Shown here: positions 45,475 through 57,560 of the stretch, in pieces
Layout: each line of letters opens with the position of its first letter
How positions within the stretch are numbered: the first letter of the stretch is position 1
NCBI GenBank assembly: GCA_016808115.1
Contig: JAEQBH010002939.1
Coordinates: forward strand, 1-64,000
Direction: 5' to 3'
Source: Tetrastigma voinierianum
Lineage: Eukaryota > Streptophyta > Magnoliopsida > Vitales > Vitaceae
Length of the DNA stretch: 64,000 bases
Notes under the pieces: generated by a model
What the model was told of the DNA's origin: nothing
What the model saw: only the letters and a program-made list of their open reading frames with translations
Databases searched by the model: none
Position numbers and translations under genes: made by a program

Positions 45475-47223
45475 TGATTAAATTACCACGCGGTAAATTT
45501 GAGCTAAAATCATGAATTTATACACTGGATTCGCACTCTTTGCGGTAGTCGACTGCTGCTGATATAGTGAATCTGAGATCGAACACGGGGATGGGTTTTC
45601 ATCCTAAAATGGTTTGCATCGATTACACATGAAAGGTAAGGCTTTCTATTTGGACTCTTTGGATTTGGGTTTGCAACAGGTAAAATGGTTTTTGAAAAGC
45701 GAAAAGGTATACTTGAAAGTTAAAGTGTGAAAAAGTTAACTTTGAAGAATTAGGTCACTAACTTGGCAAGTTAGGGCAAACAAGTGTCCTCGGGTTTTAT
45801 CCTCGCGTTATGACATGCAACATATAGTCCATTGCATGCTTAGGATCTATATTTAATAGCAAACTCACCGTGAAACATCTCTATTTGAGTCAGCTTGAGG
45901 TAGCATGCGGGTTAGGCCCTTTAGTTTAAAACCACTAATAACATTAAGTATCATTTAGGAGGCTCGTAAAGACCATCAAGAACAACGGTGCATCTCTACT
46001 GAAACCTTTGCATCCACAAAAAATGAGTATTGGCGAAATAATAACGATAAATGTTATTATAATTTGAAGAACCTAACATGTAAAATATTATCTTAGAACG
46101 TAAAAACCATCTAAAAAACGATCCTAAAGCATGGAGAGTATTGGCCGAATCAATAACATCCCATGTTATGCAACTAAGTTTTGAATAAGAGCCATAAATA
46201 CACTACGGTAGCACCTGTCTGAGAATGACATGCATATGCCCAGCTGACTAGCAACTTCCTTCCTCTTCAAGAAAGGAGGCTTAGCCAAGCTTATCTCTTG
46301 AGTTGTCATCCCTCGAGGTGTGTTTAGCGGCCGAGAAGGGAAGAAAGAAGAGAGAGAAAAGAAATAAAAGCAAAACCTAAAATAAAAGACTTTATTTACA
46401 AAAATAAAAACTTACAAAAATATCTTCTCCACAGATTGTTGCTCCCCTTGTTCATCACTTGTTCACCAATTCTTACAAAACAAGAGGGGCTTATATACTC
46501 ACTCGAAAGTATAGAAAATACCCCAAAAACCTATAAGAAATTATGGCTAGGATCTGTTAGACGATTAAGTAATACACCAAGTTTGGAGGCGGTTTGGCAT
46601 TAATTACAAAGCATGACGAGGCATCAAATTTCGCTAGGGTGAAGAATTTCGCTAATTAGCGAAATCAACAGGTCTAGCGAAAACAAGGAATTTCGCTAAA
46701 GGTGGGTAATTTCGTAGCTAATTTCCCAGCTAACTAGAGAGTGCTTTGTGGCAATCAGATTTCCTTAAAATGATGCTATGGCCCGGAAGTGGTGCGAGAA
46801 ATTTGGTGTTTTTCGCTGGGTTGCCGAGAATTTTTCGCTGGGTTGCGAGTACGCGGTACAAAGCGAAAATTTTACGCCAACTTAAGCGAAAATTCGACTT
46901 TGTTGATTCTTCCTTTGCATTGCCTCCTGTCTCTTAGTGCATTGAATTTTCTTCATTTTGCTGGTTTCCTCATTGATTCTTGGGTGGAGTTGATGGGCGA
47001 GACTTGAGTTGAGCTTCATGATTCATCCATTCATCTCGACATTGAACTCCAAAAGTGCCTTGGCTTTGCAAACTGACCAAATACTCCCTAAATGGCACCA
47101 AGTACTCTTAAGAAGACTAGAACACTTCAATTGTGGTATATATGACATGATTAATGTACAAAAGCACTGAAACCTATCCTAATATAGGGTTCAAAGAACA
47201 CTAACTTTTGAAAGACAATCACA
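45475..47223 (-). mobile_element. 3' LTR of the Athila-type element
   Basis: About 1.75 kb. On the minus strand it starts tg(tg)attgtctttc next to a G-run polypurine tract and ends ...ggtaatttaatca. It aligns with 53,608-55,295 and with the solo LTR at 30,161-31,716. A TATA box (tatataag) lies at 46,490-46,497. Confidence 0.85.
46646..46665. repeat. Perfect 20-bp palindrome in the LTR
   Basis: atttcgctaattagcgaaat is a perfect palindrome within a stretch where tagcgaaa/tttcgcta words recur (46,625-46,730). The sister LTRs have related agcgaaat clusters (30,530-30,690; 54,740-54,800), so the motif is a family feature of U3. Confidence 0.75.
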
Positions 47224-47235
47224 CCCCCAACAAAA
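47224..47235 (-). other. Polypurine tract of the Athila-type element
   Basis: ttttgttggggg on the minus strand, directly before the 3' LTR start tgtgattg. This is a typical plus-strand primer sequence of this clade. Confidence 0.75.
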
Positions 47236-48497
47236 CGTTGCTAGTCCTTATGATACAAAATAAAGAAAAAGGAGATGCATGTAGTGATTTTGCAAAAAAG
47301 GTTATGATTCAAAAAAGGGTTTATATACCTAAACATTACCTGCTTGAGAAATTGAAATCAAAGTTATGAGCTAGATATATGAAGGAATCAAAACCATACA
47401 AGAACAATTCGAGTCAATATTGGATCCATAATTCTCGACTTGAATTTCCACCTGATCCCAATGGTTCTTTTTGCTAGCAGATTCGCGATATTTGCAAAAT
47501 TGCCACCTCACCCCCCAACTGCTGCTTGACATGGCCTTAAGTTGTTAGAACAACCTAGATAGGCTAGTTACACTTTTCTTTCTTTGCTGATAAATCTATC
47601 GTGGGTGCAGTAGCAAAATCAGGCTTACCCAGTCAGGTGTAGCGGGTCCACCCGATGACTCCAGAAGCGAAAGGTTACCTGGGGGCATCGAAGCGAAAGG
47701 ATCCATTTGACCACTAACTCCTAAAGGCTTCGCGGACTCGGTGACTTGAAAATTAAGCACCCACAAGTCATTAAACTTCACTATCCACCACATTATATGA
47801 ACCATAATCGATGACTCCCGGTAGGTGGGCTTGGGGCGCCGGTTTGAAGAGCTTTACGCCATACCCCTCGGGCCAGTGCTCGGGTTTGAGAATGACTTCA
47901 CGACTTTATTTTCTTTTTTTTTTTCTTTTTCTTTTTTCTTCTGCTTTCTTGCTCTTTTCCTTTTGGAAAACTGACATTGGTCTTATTTGTAGGTAACTGT
48001 TTATCCTGGGTTGTCAGCATACACAAAGGCCAGGCTTTGCGAGCGAAAGAAGGCACACGATTTCAGCTGTTAGACGATCCCCGGAGTGCGGAGTGTGTGA
48101 GTGCATAAGGGAGAAATTCGAGTTGAGCATACGGGAACCGGTGACGAAAAAATTGTCTCGAGCGTAAGGATTTGTCACACAGCATGTGGTAATGAATAGT
48201 GATTCAATTTTTCCAACATGAAGCAGTTCAATTGTCAGTGTGGCAATTCAATTGTTCGATTGAAAGAAAAAATTTAAACATAGTGGAGGCCTGAGAAACA
48301 TGATATGTCTGAAAATTTGTATATATATAAAGTGAATAGCTTTTGATATAGCCAAAATGGCTAATACTTGAATAAAGCTAAACCACAAAAACTATCACTA
48401 CCTACTACCAAAATTTAATACATAAATCTATGAAATTATTAGGCGTTGATAAAAATCTGGTAAATAAACAAAAATCAAAAACCTAACCACCTGTTCT
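47236..48497 (-). mobile_element. 3' untranslated part of the Athila-type element
   Basis: No gene recognised. Mixed composition, a T-rich run near 47,910-47,940 and AT-rich sequence at 48,340-48,490 bordering the GC-rich block. Confidence 0.4.
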
Positions 48498-50650
48498 TTA
48501 TTGGTGGTAGTGAGTGAGTAATTTGCTATGACCCATGACGAACATCAAATGAAAGGCTACTGCATGGTGTGGTGGAGGCTCCTCTCGTGAGGAACATGGG
48601 GAAGACCCGGGTGGGTCATAATCGAGTCGGTATAGAATGGCAGACTGACCTCGATCTGAGCAGCTTTGTGTGGCTAGTGAAGCGGTCGCATCCGTCACAC
48701 CGGTATCTCCTCGGTGGCATGGATGTCTCAGGTGAATGATGTCTTGAATAATGGAAGGCCACAGGTCTCTATTGCAGAAATTTCTTCGATGTGTATGTGG
48801 AGGAGATTGAGGTGAAACGATCCCCGGAATGGGGTCTGCGTACCTCGGGCTCGGGGACGGGCATATCATCTGTATAAGTGAGTCCCACCATTTTCCTGAC
48901 CGGTACCTCCCTCCTGTCACGTGAGCGGATGTGGGAAAGAGACGGGCATAGTCATAACCGGTCCTACGACCTTTACATGAAGGCATCTGGCTCTCATCTC
49001 TGCTTTGGGCTCCTGCAGGAATCAATGCGCTCGAGAACATGCGAGGAGTCCTGGCGCTCGATGGAAGTGGGATGCTCTCGCTGGTCAGTTCTTTTAGTGG
49101 ACCTTCTCCTCAAAATGCAAAAGGAGGCCATCACCATTTCGGAAGAGTGATCAAATCCCCGTCCGTTAAAAGTGCCTCGAGGATAGCTCCTCCCTACGCA
49201 TAATGCTGCAGAGGAAACAATTCGAATGCGTGCCGAATGTGTCGATGAGCGGCATCGGGCGAAGGCTGCCTCCTGTAGAATGCCCCGGACCGGCGGTGAT
49301 GTCTGCCGGTCTCGGACCATCTCACGTGAGCCGGGTGGAGCCCCGAGCTCTATAACCCTCGTTCAGGATGCGGTATCTGCAATCAATCTTTCTTGAAATA
49401 TCGGGTGGCTTTGAGTACACCGGGGCGGTCATATCTTGGCCAGATCTCACAGTGGTTCCGTCTGTCTCCGCGGTGTCATAAGTGAATTAGACTATAGTAC
49501 CACTCGGGTAACTCGCGTCGCGGCGGAGTCATGAAGGTGGGAGTGAATACTCCTCGATCAATCTCAAGACTCAGATATCTGGGGTCAGCTCTCGTGCGGA
49601 GATGTCGCCAAATGACTCTGATGAAACTCCTGGCGTGAGTCGCACATTCCAGAATGGGGTTCCACACAAATAGTGGCCTCCCCGGTCCTCGGCGGCGGCA
49701 GTGGCTGGTGATGAAGTCGCTCTGTGGTAGATGGCGGGATGGTGGGGGGCACAGTGGAAAGAATGACTACTTTGACCGATCTTGCTGCGGGCGAATCTTG
49801 GAAGATCGGGCCCTCTGGCACGCTCTCACTCCCAGTGGTACGGGCGTGGGGCAGGGGTCCGTCCGTCGATAACGTCAAATCCTGAGGCTCCTCGGAGGCA
49901 GCCTCTTGGGACCGGTGATGGTCGGGAGGGTGGGACTGAGGTGGGACCGCTCTCGGGCGTCTTTGAATCTCACAGGCGAAGACGGGACCCGCCCGGGTCT
50001 GAACCATATACGTGTCGAGTAAAATGCTCGAAAGGGCTGACTCACTTGAAATATAGCTGGCAGTGATCTTGAACCCGGAACTCTCTGGAGGTAGTGAACC
50101 ACCACGAAAGCAAACAAAAGCCCGAACGAGGCTCAGCGTATGTGGCTGAATGCCACTGAACTAACCCGAACGGCTCGAGGAAATGGGCGGATCTTTGGCG
50201 AGCAAACGGTGAACCGAGGGCACGGGGTAATGGCTCCGGTGGGGTAGTGGTGTCGGGCTCGTGCGTGTGGTGGAGCTTCGGCTGAAGGCTGGTCGAGTGG
50301 TGCGTGCGTGGTGGAAGCTCGAGAGAGGCTCGGTCGGTTTGGTGCGTGCGTGGCCGAGATAGGCTATCTTAGAAACTTCGGTCAGTGGCTTACAGGTGTA
50401 AATTTGTGACTCGGTCCCAGCCGGACAGTTTCCGGCGGTGGAGCTCGGAAGCGAGGTTGGCGTGACGGGTATGTGACAGCCAGTGCAGGACTCGGGCCAG
50501 CGGGGGCTCGGGACACGGTGGGAGGGGAGAATGTGAGTGGCATTCTAGGCAACCCCTCCTGTTTATATAAGCTTGTAACGACGTGAAGGGTGGAACTCAC
50601 ACGATTTTCGTATTTTAATTTGGCTCCACCTTTAGTACACCACACATGGT
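48498..50650 (-). pseudogene. GC-rich gene-like block inside the Athila-type element, unassigned
   Basis: Sharply more GC-rich and CpG-rich than its AT-rich borders. On the minus strand a TATA box (50,562-50,570) is followed by a pyrimidine-rich leader and an open stretch starting MVQTRAGPVFACEIQRRPRA (50,007 downward) that is rich in P, S, T and H. Further frames lie at 49,667-49,476 (DPRYLSLEIDRGVFTP), 49,320-48,994 and 49,040-48,498. I recognise no domain. It could be a captured host sequence, an env-like/extra ORF of the element, or a second nested insertion beginning near tgtgtggtgtac at 50,646. Confidence 0.35.
50562..50570 (-). promoter_or_regulatory. TATA box preceding the GC-rich block
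   Basis: ttatataaa on the minus strand in the context gcttatataaacagg, about 550 bases before the first Met of the longest open stretch. It may be a real promoter of the captured block or of a nested LTR. Confidence 0.4.
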
Positions 50651-51229
50651 CGAATTTTTCGGATTTAAAATGAAAATTAATATATTACCTAAAAAGTAAA
50701 AATTAAAATTAAACTTAGGAAATAGAATATATCGAATAATTTAATATAAGATAATATAAAAATACTTGCAACTTGCTAAAATGGAAAATTTTGCTAAATT
50801 AGAAACATACTAAAAATAGCTAAAATGGAAATTGACTAAAATAAAAAAAAAATAATTGTTGAGCTGCAATTTGGTTTTGAGAACACCAAACAGGTTCAAT
50901 ATACCAAATATAAGGAGGGTCAAGGAGGATGATCTCATAAACCCGTCAGTTGCACGAGTACAATTCCGTAGTTTTGGGTGCCCCGAGTTTTATCTTGTTC
51001 TCGGTGATGGTACATTGAATTGGGCAATTGGCTTCTTGTTGGTGTTGGTAGCCGAGACCCAGTTCTTCTTAAATCTCCATAGACCAATTACTCCTTGCAT
51101 TTCACCAGTCTTTGTGTTTTCACACTTTGCGATCAGGTGAAAGCGACCTCATCGAGAAATTTGATTTTCAATTTCTATGACTCATGTTTGTTGTTCAAAT
51201 AGAAAGATATTCCAACTCCATGGTCATGT

Positions 51230-51800
51230 TACCAAAAGTTAATTGCATGACTCCATTGATAAACAGGCAATTTATTATTGCATTGGCGGTGGCGAGAAAT
51301 GGTCTTCTAAGATGATTGGTACATGATTAGAGTTCATACTTTCATTGGATTAAGTGCTCAGTACACAAAATCCTCTTTAAGGTAGTAGAATTTGTCTATC
51401 TTCACTAAGACATCCTCCAACTATCCTTAGGGATTTTCACGGATCTATGGCCCGATGAGAGTGTGTTAGTAGGTTTAAGTTCCACCTAAGCCCTAGCGCT
51501 GGCGTATGCGAATACGGCATTGGATTCTGCTTGGCTCTTCGTCGGCAAAGGACTTTTCTGTCTGATTCCTGATATTAAAGCGAAATTGTGGAGATCCGAG
51601 GATCTTTGTATTTGGCCAGGTGTTGCTTTGAATTATAACAACGACATGTTCGGTGAAATCTTTCTTCTCGATGCCTAATCACTTCTTGATTGTGCGAAGA
51701 TCTTTCGAAAAAATTTTTATAAGCGAGGACTTGTTTGATTAGGTCGAGTAAAGGTATGTTAACCTTCACTTGCCTTAAAACCTCAGAATGCACCTTGATG
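51230..51800 (-). pseudogene. Protease region of the Athila-type element (degenerate)
   Basis: On the minus strand, EVLRQVKVNIPLLDLIKQVL (from about 51,787) and LAKYKDPRISTIS (to about 51,580) form the conserved stretch before the protease. The D-x-G site itself is lost to frame damage near 51,540. KIPRG-VEDVLVKIDKFYY-type sequence lies near 51,440-51,370. VPIILGRPFLATANAIINC is readable with one stop near 51,332-51,265, and VMQLTFGNMTME lies at about 51,250-51,215. This pattern is characteristic of Athila/Ogre-type elements. Confidence 0.75.
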
Positions 51801-52689
51801 AGGTTGCCTTCTTCTTTCCTCTAGTGCTTGTGGAAATGGAGGGTGATCTGTGATTCATTAAATCTCCTCTGAGAGAATGTGCCAGTTGCAATTCTTCTCC
51901 CACTGATTCTTGACGGGTTTTGGCATAGTGTCAGGCCTCTTTCACTTCTGGGTGATTGTGGCCTTAACCTCGTCCATTCTGGTGTTGGATAACAATCTTT
52001 GCCTCGCCCAATTCTTTCCAAGTTTGGAAGCTGTTTGTGATAAAACCTCCCTTTTCTCTTGTACCTCGAGCAACTTGTTAATCTTGGTGATTGAATCTTG
52101 TGAGGTATCAATTTCTGGTTGAGGTGCTCTGGCCCCGTATTCTCTTGTTAGGTGTACTCTCTACCAGTGTCAATCCTTGTGCCGGTTGCACATTGATTCC
52201 TTTTGATCTGAAACAAAGTTGCCATACCACTCAAATTCAACTATGGCTTGCTCCTGCGGAGAAAGAGGATGGTGGTTGTTGTATTGTGAGAAGCAAGCGG
52301 GTTTAGCACACGAGGTACATGCGAGGTTGGGTCTCCGTCTGAATTAAGGTGATTATCAGTGGAATTGTAGGTGACCATAATAGACATTGGATTGTTGTGA
52401 AGCTGCCATTTGTCCTACGATTGTTTGCACATTCGACATCAAATCCTTCTGCGAGGGCCATAGGACCTTGTGTTGGGTGTGCGGGGATTGGAAGTGTCAG
52501 TGTGAAGTTGAACGTGCGGATTTTTCGGTCAGCTAAGTACACCTCTTGGAATTGTTTGCCTTGAGCTCCTCACCTTCATTTGGGGTTGAAATCCTGGCTC
52601 TCATTTCTATGTCTTGAGCCGATTGCATACATCCCACCCTTTGGTTGGTGATTGTTGGTTTCATCTATCCAGTTTCTCTAGAGGTTAAG
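51801..52689 (-). pseudogene. gag C-terminal and spacer part of the Athila-type element
   Basis: Low-similarity linker between capsid and protease. It includes Q- and E-rich frame pieces and TWKELGEAKIV-like sequence near 52,010. No knuckle was recognised. Many stops. Confidence 0.5.
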
Positions 52690-53150
52690 CTCATCTGACC
52701 CTTAGAAGTTTCGATAACCATTGAAATCCATGGCTTCATCGGGATGTTGTAAGAATCTCCCAGCTTTATAGTTTCCAAAGTTGCTCATGGCGGAGACGCC
52801 CATGTAGAAATGGTTCTGACATCAATGTCAAACCGTAGTGTGATGAGCCTTTGATGGTTCCATAAATCTTTCCCGACCTTGGTAAAATCTCTCTATCATG
52901 GTGCAAAGTATAGATTTGTCTTTTCAAATTATTGGTCTTGTGAGTCTTTGAAAAACTTCTTGAAGTCACACGCGGCTCGTGATTTCACAATGGTTACAGG
53001 CCTGATGAGTTAAGCCGTATCTTGGCCTTGCATCTGCAAGTCAATGGAAATGCCTTTAGCTTGACAAATCCATGTCCGTGTGCACACCATAGACAACCTC
53101 TAAACCAGCATGATCTCATAAATTTCTTTCACCTGCAATATATGTGCAAA
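52690..53150 (-). pseudogene. gag: gag capsid of the Athila-type element (degenerate)
   Basis: In order on the minus strand: FPLTCRCKAKIRLNSS-type sequence near 53,030 (family 'FP.SL.D.A..WL.SL'), SFSKTHKTNNLKRQIYTLHH (52,955-52,896; family 'FFP..KT..LR.QI..F'), KIYGTIKGSSHYGLTLM (family 'E.FKDLM..CPHHG'), and HPDEAMDFNGYRN near 52,745-52,710. The order and spacing fit the retrotrans_gag domain of the Athila/Ogre type. Stops and shifts break it. Confidence 0.75.
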
Positions 53151-53589
53151 TGCTCTCTCCTCTGTGGGAGGATGATCTGGGGATGGAGCACTAACTATAG
53201 GAATTGAGATGTGATCCCTCTGGTTTCTCACATTTGGATTCATGGGGTTCTGGTTAGCTATTGTTCCTCGGTATAGGATCCGTGGTATCGGTTAGTACCA
53301 TAACTTCACTATTGAAAGTTCGATTTGTGTGCATCTATTAAATCTGCACAGTGTCACATCCTTTATCGCGTAACACATTACAAAGTGTAGAAACAACAAG
53401 AGCAACAAACAACTTACAAGGTTAAAATTAACTAAAAATAAAAAAGCGACTATAATGGCTTGGAAAAGCGACAATTAGTTATATAAGTGAAGCGATTCAT
53501 ATAATGCAGATTACAAAAAGAGGTAAAAAGAGTTACCTACTTGTGATGTGGATCCATAGTACTCATGACTACCATTTGTAGTTTAGCTG

Positions 53590-53605
53590 CATCCGGCAGG
53601 CGCCA
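53590..53605 (-). other. Primer-binding site, tRNA-Asp-like
   Basis: tggcgcctgccggatg on the minus strand, two bases after the LTR end ctaatca. Plant tRNA-Asp would give tggcgccgttgccggg; the site here lacks two bases but otherwise matches. A tRNA-Asp primer is typical of Athila elements. Confidence 0.65.
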
Positions 53606-53607
53606 TT

Positions 53608-55295
53608 TGATTAGTGCCACGATGGTGACTAAAATCAACAAAATTACCACCTAAGTTCACTATTCTGCAGTGAATCCAAAACCTACTGTAGGTATAGTGA
53701 ATCTAGGATCGAACACGGGGATGGAGTTTCATCCCAAAAATAGTTTGTCGGTCGCATGAGAGAGTGAGCTTTTCCTCATTTGGACTCTTCAGTTGGGTTT
53801 CAAAAGCGATGAAATGGTTTGAAAAGCGAAAATTAAGCGAAAGTTAAAGTGTGAAAAAAGTTAACTTTGAAGAATTAGGTCACTAACTTGGCAAATTGAG
53901 GGCAACAAATCTCTCGGGTTTATCCTCGCGTTATGACATCTGACATATAGTCATTGGCATACTTAGGATCTGACTAACTAACAAACCTCACCACTTCAAA
54001 ACATCTCTGTTTGAGTGAAAACAGTAGCATGGAGGTTATGGCCCCTTTTAGTTTAAAGCCCCAACATTAAATTATCATTTAGAGGCTCGTAAAGACCATC
54101 TAAAGAACAACAGTGCATCTCTCACCCGAAACCTTGCATCTAAACATGGAGAGTATTGGCGAAATAATAACGATAAATGTTATTTAACCACAATATTGAA
54201 GAACTCTAACATGTAAATATTATCTCGGAGGCTATTAAAACCATCTAAGAACAACAGATCCACAAGCATGGAGAGTATTGGCCAGATCAATAACATCCCA
54301 TGTTATAATAATTTGAGAATAAAAATATAAATACACTACGTAGCTTTAATCTGAGAGCCGACATGCATATGCCCTTCTGAAACTAGCTTCCCTTCCTTGA
54401 AAGGAGACATGACATCTGTATGAGTTGTCATCCTCGAGAGGTGTGTTTGGCAATGGGAAAGGGAGAGAAAGAAGAGAGAAAGAAATAAAAGCAACCACAG
54501 AAGCAAAAGACTTTATTTACAAAAAATAAAAAACTATAATATCTTCTCCTGATTGTTGCTCCCTTGATTTCATCCCTTGTTCTTTGATTCTTACAAAGCA
54601 AGGGGCTTATATGGGCCTCCTCAGTGAAAATACAAAAAAACCTGTAAATTGGCTAAGTTATTAGACGATTAAGTAACCCACCAAGTTTGGAGGCGGTTTG
54701 GCATTAATTACAAAGCATGGCGGGCATAAACTATGGTGAAGAATTTCGTAATTAGCGAAAATCAACAGTCTAAGCAACGAGAATTAGCTAAAGGTGGGTA
54801 ATTCGCTGGCAGTAAATTTAAGCTATTATGAAATTTTTAATAATAATCGGAGTTTTTGGTAAAAATGATCTTCATGGCCCGAAGTGGTGCAGCGAAATTT
54901 GGTGTTTAAGCTGGGTTGCCGAAATTTTACGTAAGGTTGCGAAATTACCGCAATCACAGCAATACCATGGCTTAAGCGAAAATTCCGACTTTGTTGATTC
55001 TTCCTTGCATTACCTCTTTAATGTGAGCGCATTGAATTTTCTTCATTTTGCTTTGGTTTCTCATTGGGTTCTTGAGACGGAATTGATGTTTGAGACTTGA
55101 GTTCAAACTTCATGATTATCATTCATCTCGACATTGAACTCAGTCGCATGAACCTGCCAATGACAATACTCCACAATGTATGGCCACTCATGCGAAGACT
55201 GAAACGCTTCAATTGGTATATATGACATGATTAATGTCTGGCTTCAAAAACCTATCACAATATAGGGTTGAAATTGCACTTTTTGGCGTTAATCG
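53608..55295 (-). mobile_element. 5' LTR of the Athila-type element
   Basis: 1,688 bp. On the minus strand it starts (t/c)gattaacgccaaaaagtgc and ends ...gtggcactaatca, so the ends form a short inverted repeat tgatta/taatca. It aligns with 45,475-47,223 throughout. The TATA box is changed to catataag (54,606-54,613). Confidence 0.85.
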
Positions 55296-55500
55296 GGCGA
55301 TTAGACCTTATGGGCTAAATTACTTTGGTAGGCGCCTCTTGAGTTGCATGGCACAGTGATGGTTGAGCTCTTGGTTCTTTGCTTGGGCTCTTGAGCGTTG
55401 AGGCCTTGTGGGCTCATTCTTGAGTTGAGCCCGACTGCTTGAGCTACATGCTTTGTGATGGGAGTAGATGACTCCCCCCAGGGTGTTTGCTCATAAGCGA
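55296..55500 (-). repeat. Continuation of the Tat ~106-bp tandem array
   Basis: ttatgggctaaattac, 'gagttgcatggcacagtga', 'ttgagctcttgg' and 'gaggccttgtgggct' are the same blocks as in 44,215-45,474. This proves the Athila-type element split a pre-existing array. Confidence 0.85.
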
Positions 55501-56100
55501 GTAATTGCGTGCGTAGTTCGACTTCCACTTCTGGAAAGATCACAGTGTCTTTAATCTTGGTTCTGAAGTGGAAACGTTGTGTGATTTCTCGAGTGCTTTA
55601 GCCTCCTTGTATGTAAGTCTCACGAAACATGGAACCCGTACTTTGAGCCTTCTTCCTTTGGGCGTGCTGGTTTCTTGCGTAAGCGGTGGTCGTCTTGGGG
55701 ATCACTTCAGGGATGCAGGATAGCGTTTGTTTCAGCTGTCATCACCTTGTGAGTTGTGTTTTCTCTGGTTCCCCTTTGTGGGAGTTATGTTATTCTGGCC
55801 GTTGCTAGAGAGATGCGTCGAGAAGGCGATACATTTTTATATCAGCTTTCTATATTTCTCCTCTTCTTTCTCTTTCTGCTTCTTTCTTCTCCTTCCTTCT
55901 TTTCGAGTTTCTCCTTCCTGCTTCCTTTTCCTTAACTTACTCTTTTCCATCTCTTTTTCCTTTCTTTAGCCTTTTCTTCCTCTCTTTCCCTGCCCTTTCT
56001 CTCTTGATGTTTCTCTTCTTCTCTTCCTCCTTTTCCTTCTCTTCCCATCTTTTTCCTCTTTCCTTTCCTCTCTTTCTTCGCACGATCTCACCCTCCTCTT
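55501..56100 (-). mobile_element. Tat 3' region, pyrimidine-rich on plus
   Basis: No coding homology. A long tcctt/ctcttt tract (55,855-56,125 plus; purine-rich on the element strand) lies between the end of integrase and the tandem array. Frames here are composition artefacts. Confidence 0.5.
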
Positions 56101-57560
56101 TTTCCTTTTTTTTTTTTTTTTTTTTTGAGGCGCATCTTGTTTACTTGGGGATGTAAGGGGATGACACTGCGATTGTAATTGAATGTAGCAGTTGGAATAA
56201 AGATTTTCCTTTGAATGTGAACACACATTCGACATATGTAACTTTCTTGTACATCCCACTGGCAGGTTATGCAGAGGCGTCGGATAATCAATAAATACAT
56301 TTTGTCATCCAACAGATAATACTTTGTTGGGTTATAACCAGTTCTTGTCAAAACACTTAGATGCTTTCATTCAACATGGTAAGATTTTCCTCTTGTCTAG
56401 AGTTCGTGATCTTGAAATGCGATTACCAGTCACGATATAGGAGACACTTCAATTTTGGAGCTTCAGTTTTCGTCTGTAGTTTTCCTTATGCGCGGGAGCT
56501 TTTTAAGACTAGGTCTGGGCTTGTAACCCAGTTGACTTTTTGGTTGTAATACCTGTAGTCTTCTTTGGTAATCTTAAGTCTTTAGGACCTGCTCGCGCTT
56601 TCATCCAGGAGGGTCCAATTTAGTGAGGCTTTTCGTCGTTGTGTTCCACGCTTTCGATTGATCCTTGGGGACTTCATCCAGGCCTCGGCGAAATGCGCCC
56701 GATTGCCAAAGGCTGAGGCGGATAAGTTTCTTCCGGGTTCTTGACTGGCGTAGTCTGCCCATAACACCCTGGAGGTATTCTACCCATTTGCCTTTAAGAT
56801 CTTCCAATTTGGTCTTCAATGTCGCTAAGTGGTTCTAATGGTGACTCTAATTCGCCATTGGGACACGATGTGCCGGATCTAGCACAATTTTCGATCCCGA
56901 GCTCCTAGCACAAAAACTCGGGAATTTGGCATTATCAAATTGCTTTCCATTGTCTGACACTAGAGCTCTTAGGATACCAAACCTGCATATTATGGAACGC
57001 CACACAAAAGTGTGTATCTTTTGTTTTGTGATGCAGCCAAAGGTCTCTAGCCACCATCTGGGTGAAGTAATTCACCGCAACGACGATGAATCTCAGACGC
57101 CCTTCCTAATGGGCAGAGGTCCCAACATGTCCAAACCCATCGCTGAGTTACTGGGCTCATGACCGACGCCGTGGGCTCTGGATGGAAGGTGAGAGATTTC
57201 ACGTGGTTCCCGCAAATCTCGTGATTTCCGACTAGGTCGGTCGCGCCTCGAGCATCAGAGGGCACACATCCTCGCTCTTAAAACTTTCCCCGCTTAATGC
57301 CCGAGTCTGGCGTGATTTCCGCACACCTTCATGTACTTCCTCAGCACGAGCCTGGGCACTTCTTCCGCGATACGCTTACGATGGGTGCCAAAACCTCAAA
57401 GGCTTCCTCTATGATTAGTGAACTGTCGACTGCTCTAATCTTGCAGGCCTCTCGGGTCGCCGAGCAGACGTCCCGTCTATTGCAATCCCAAATGGGTCCA
57501 TCCAACTCTACGACTCGATCAGGATGACTTCCCCGCCACGCAGATCTATAGAAGGCTCCT
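56101..57560 (-). pseudogene. Integrase of the Tat-lineage element (degenerate)
   Basis: On the minus strand: RAEEVHEGVCG-like zinc region near 57,340, HEICGNHVKSLTFHP (near 57,215-57,172), WTCWDLCPLGR and LRFIVVAVNYFTQMVA (near 57,092-57,045; family 'kFIVVAVDYFTKWVEA' with the first catalytic Asp replaced by Asn). A frame-shifted 'SDNG.QF' block lies near 56,965-56,930, 'GIENCARSGTSCPNGELES' near 56,890-56,834, and LKTKLEDLKGKWVEYLQGV follows at 56,819-56,763. SPRINRKRG and YYNQKVN-like pieces to about 56,530 complete the C-terminal part. Not functional. Confidence 0.85.

Larger units (their letters stand above)
45475..55295 (-). mobile_element. Athila-type Ty3/Gypsy element, both LTRs, RT and integrase not found
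   Basis: On the minus strand: 5' LTR 53,608-55,295, tRNA-Asp-like primer site, leader, gag, protease, a GC-rich unassigned block, polypurine tract, 3' LTR 45,475-47,223. The flanks are ggcgt (45,470-45,474) and ggcga (55,296-55,300), four of five matching, inside the Tat 3' array, which resumes directly. gag and protease match the Athila/Ogre type. No RT, RNase H or integrase was recognised between protease (about 51,230) and the 3' LTR, so it is probably a non-autonomous deletion derivative. Confidence 0.8.

Noticed and set aside
55727..56351. Frames rich in S/F/L or K/R/E around the pyrimidine tract
   Set aside because: Products of a long ctt-rich tract. They only translate low-complexity DNA.
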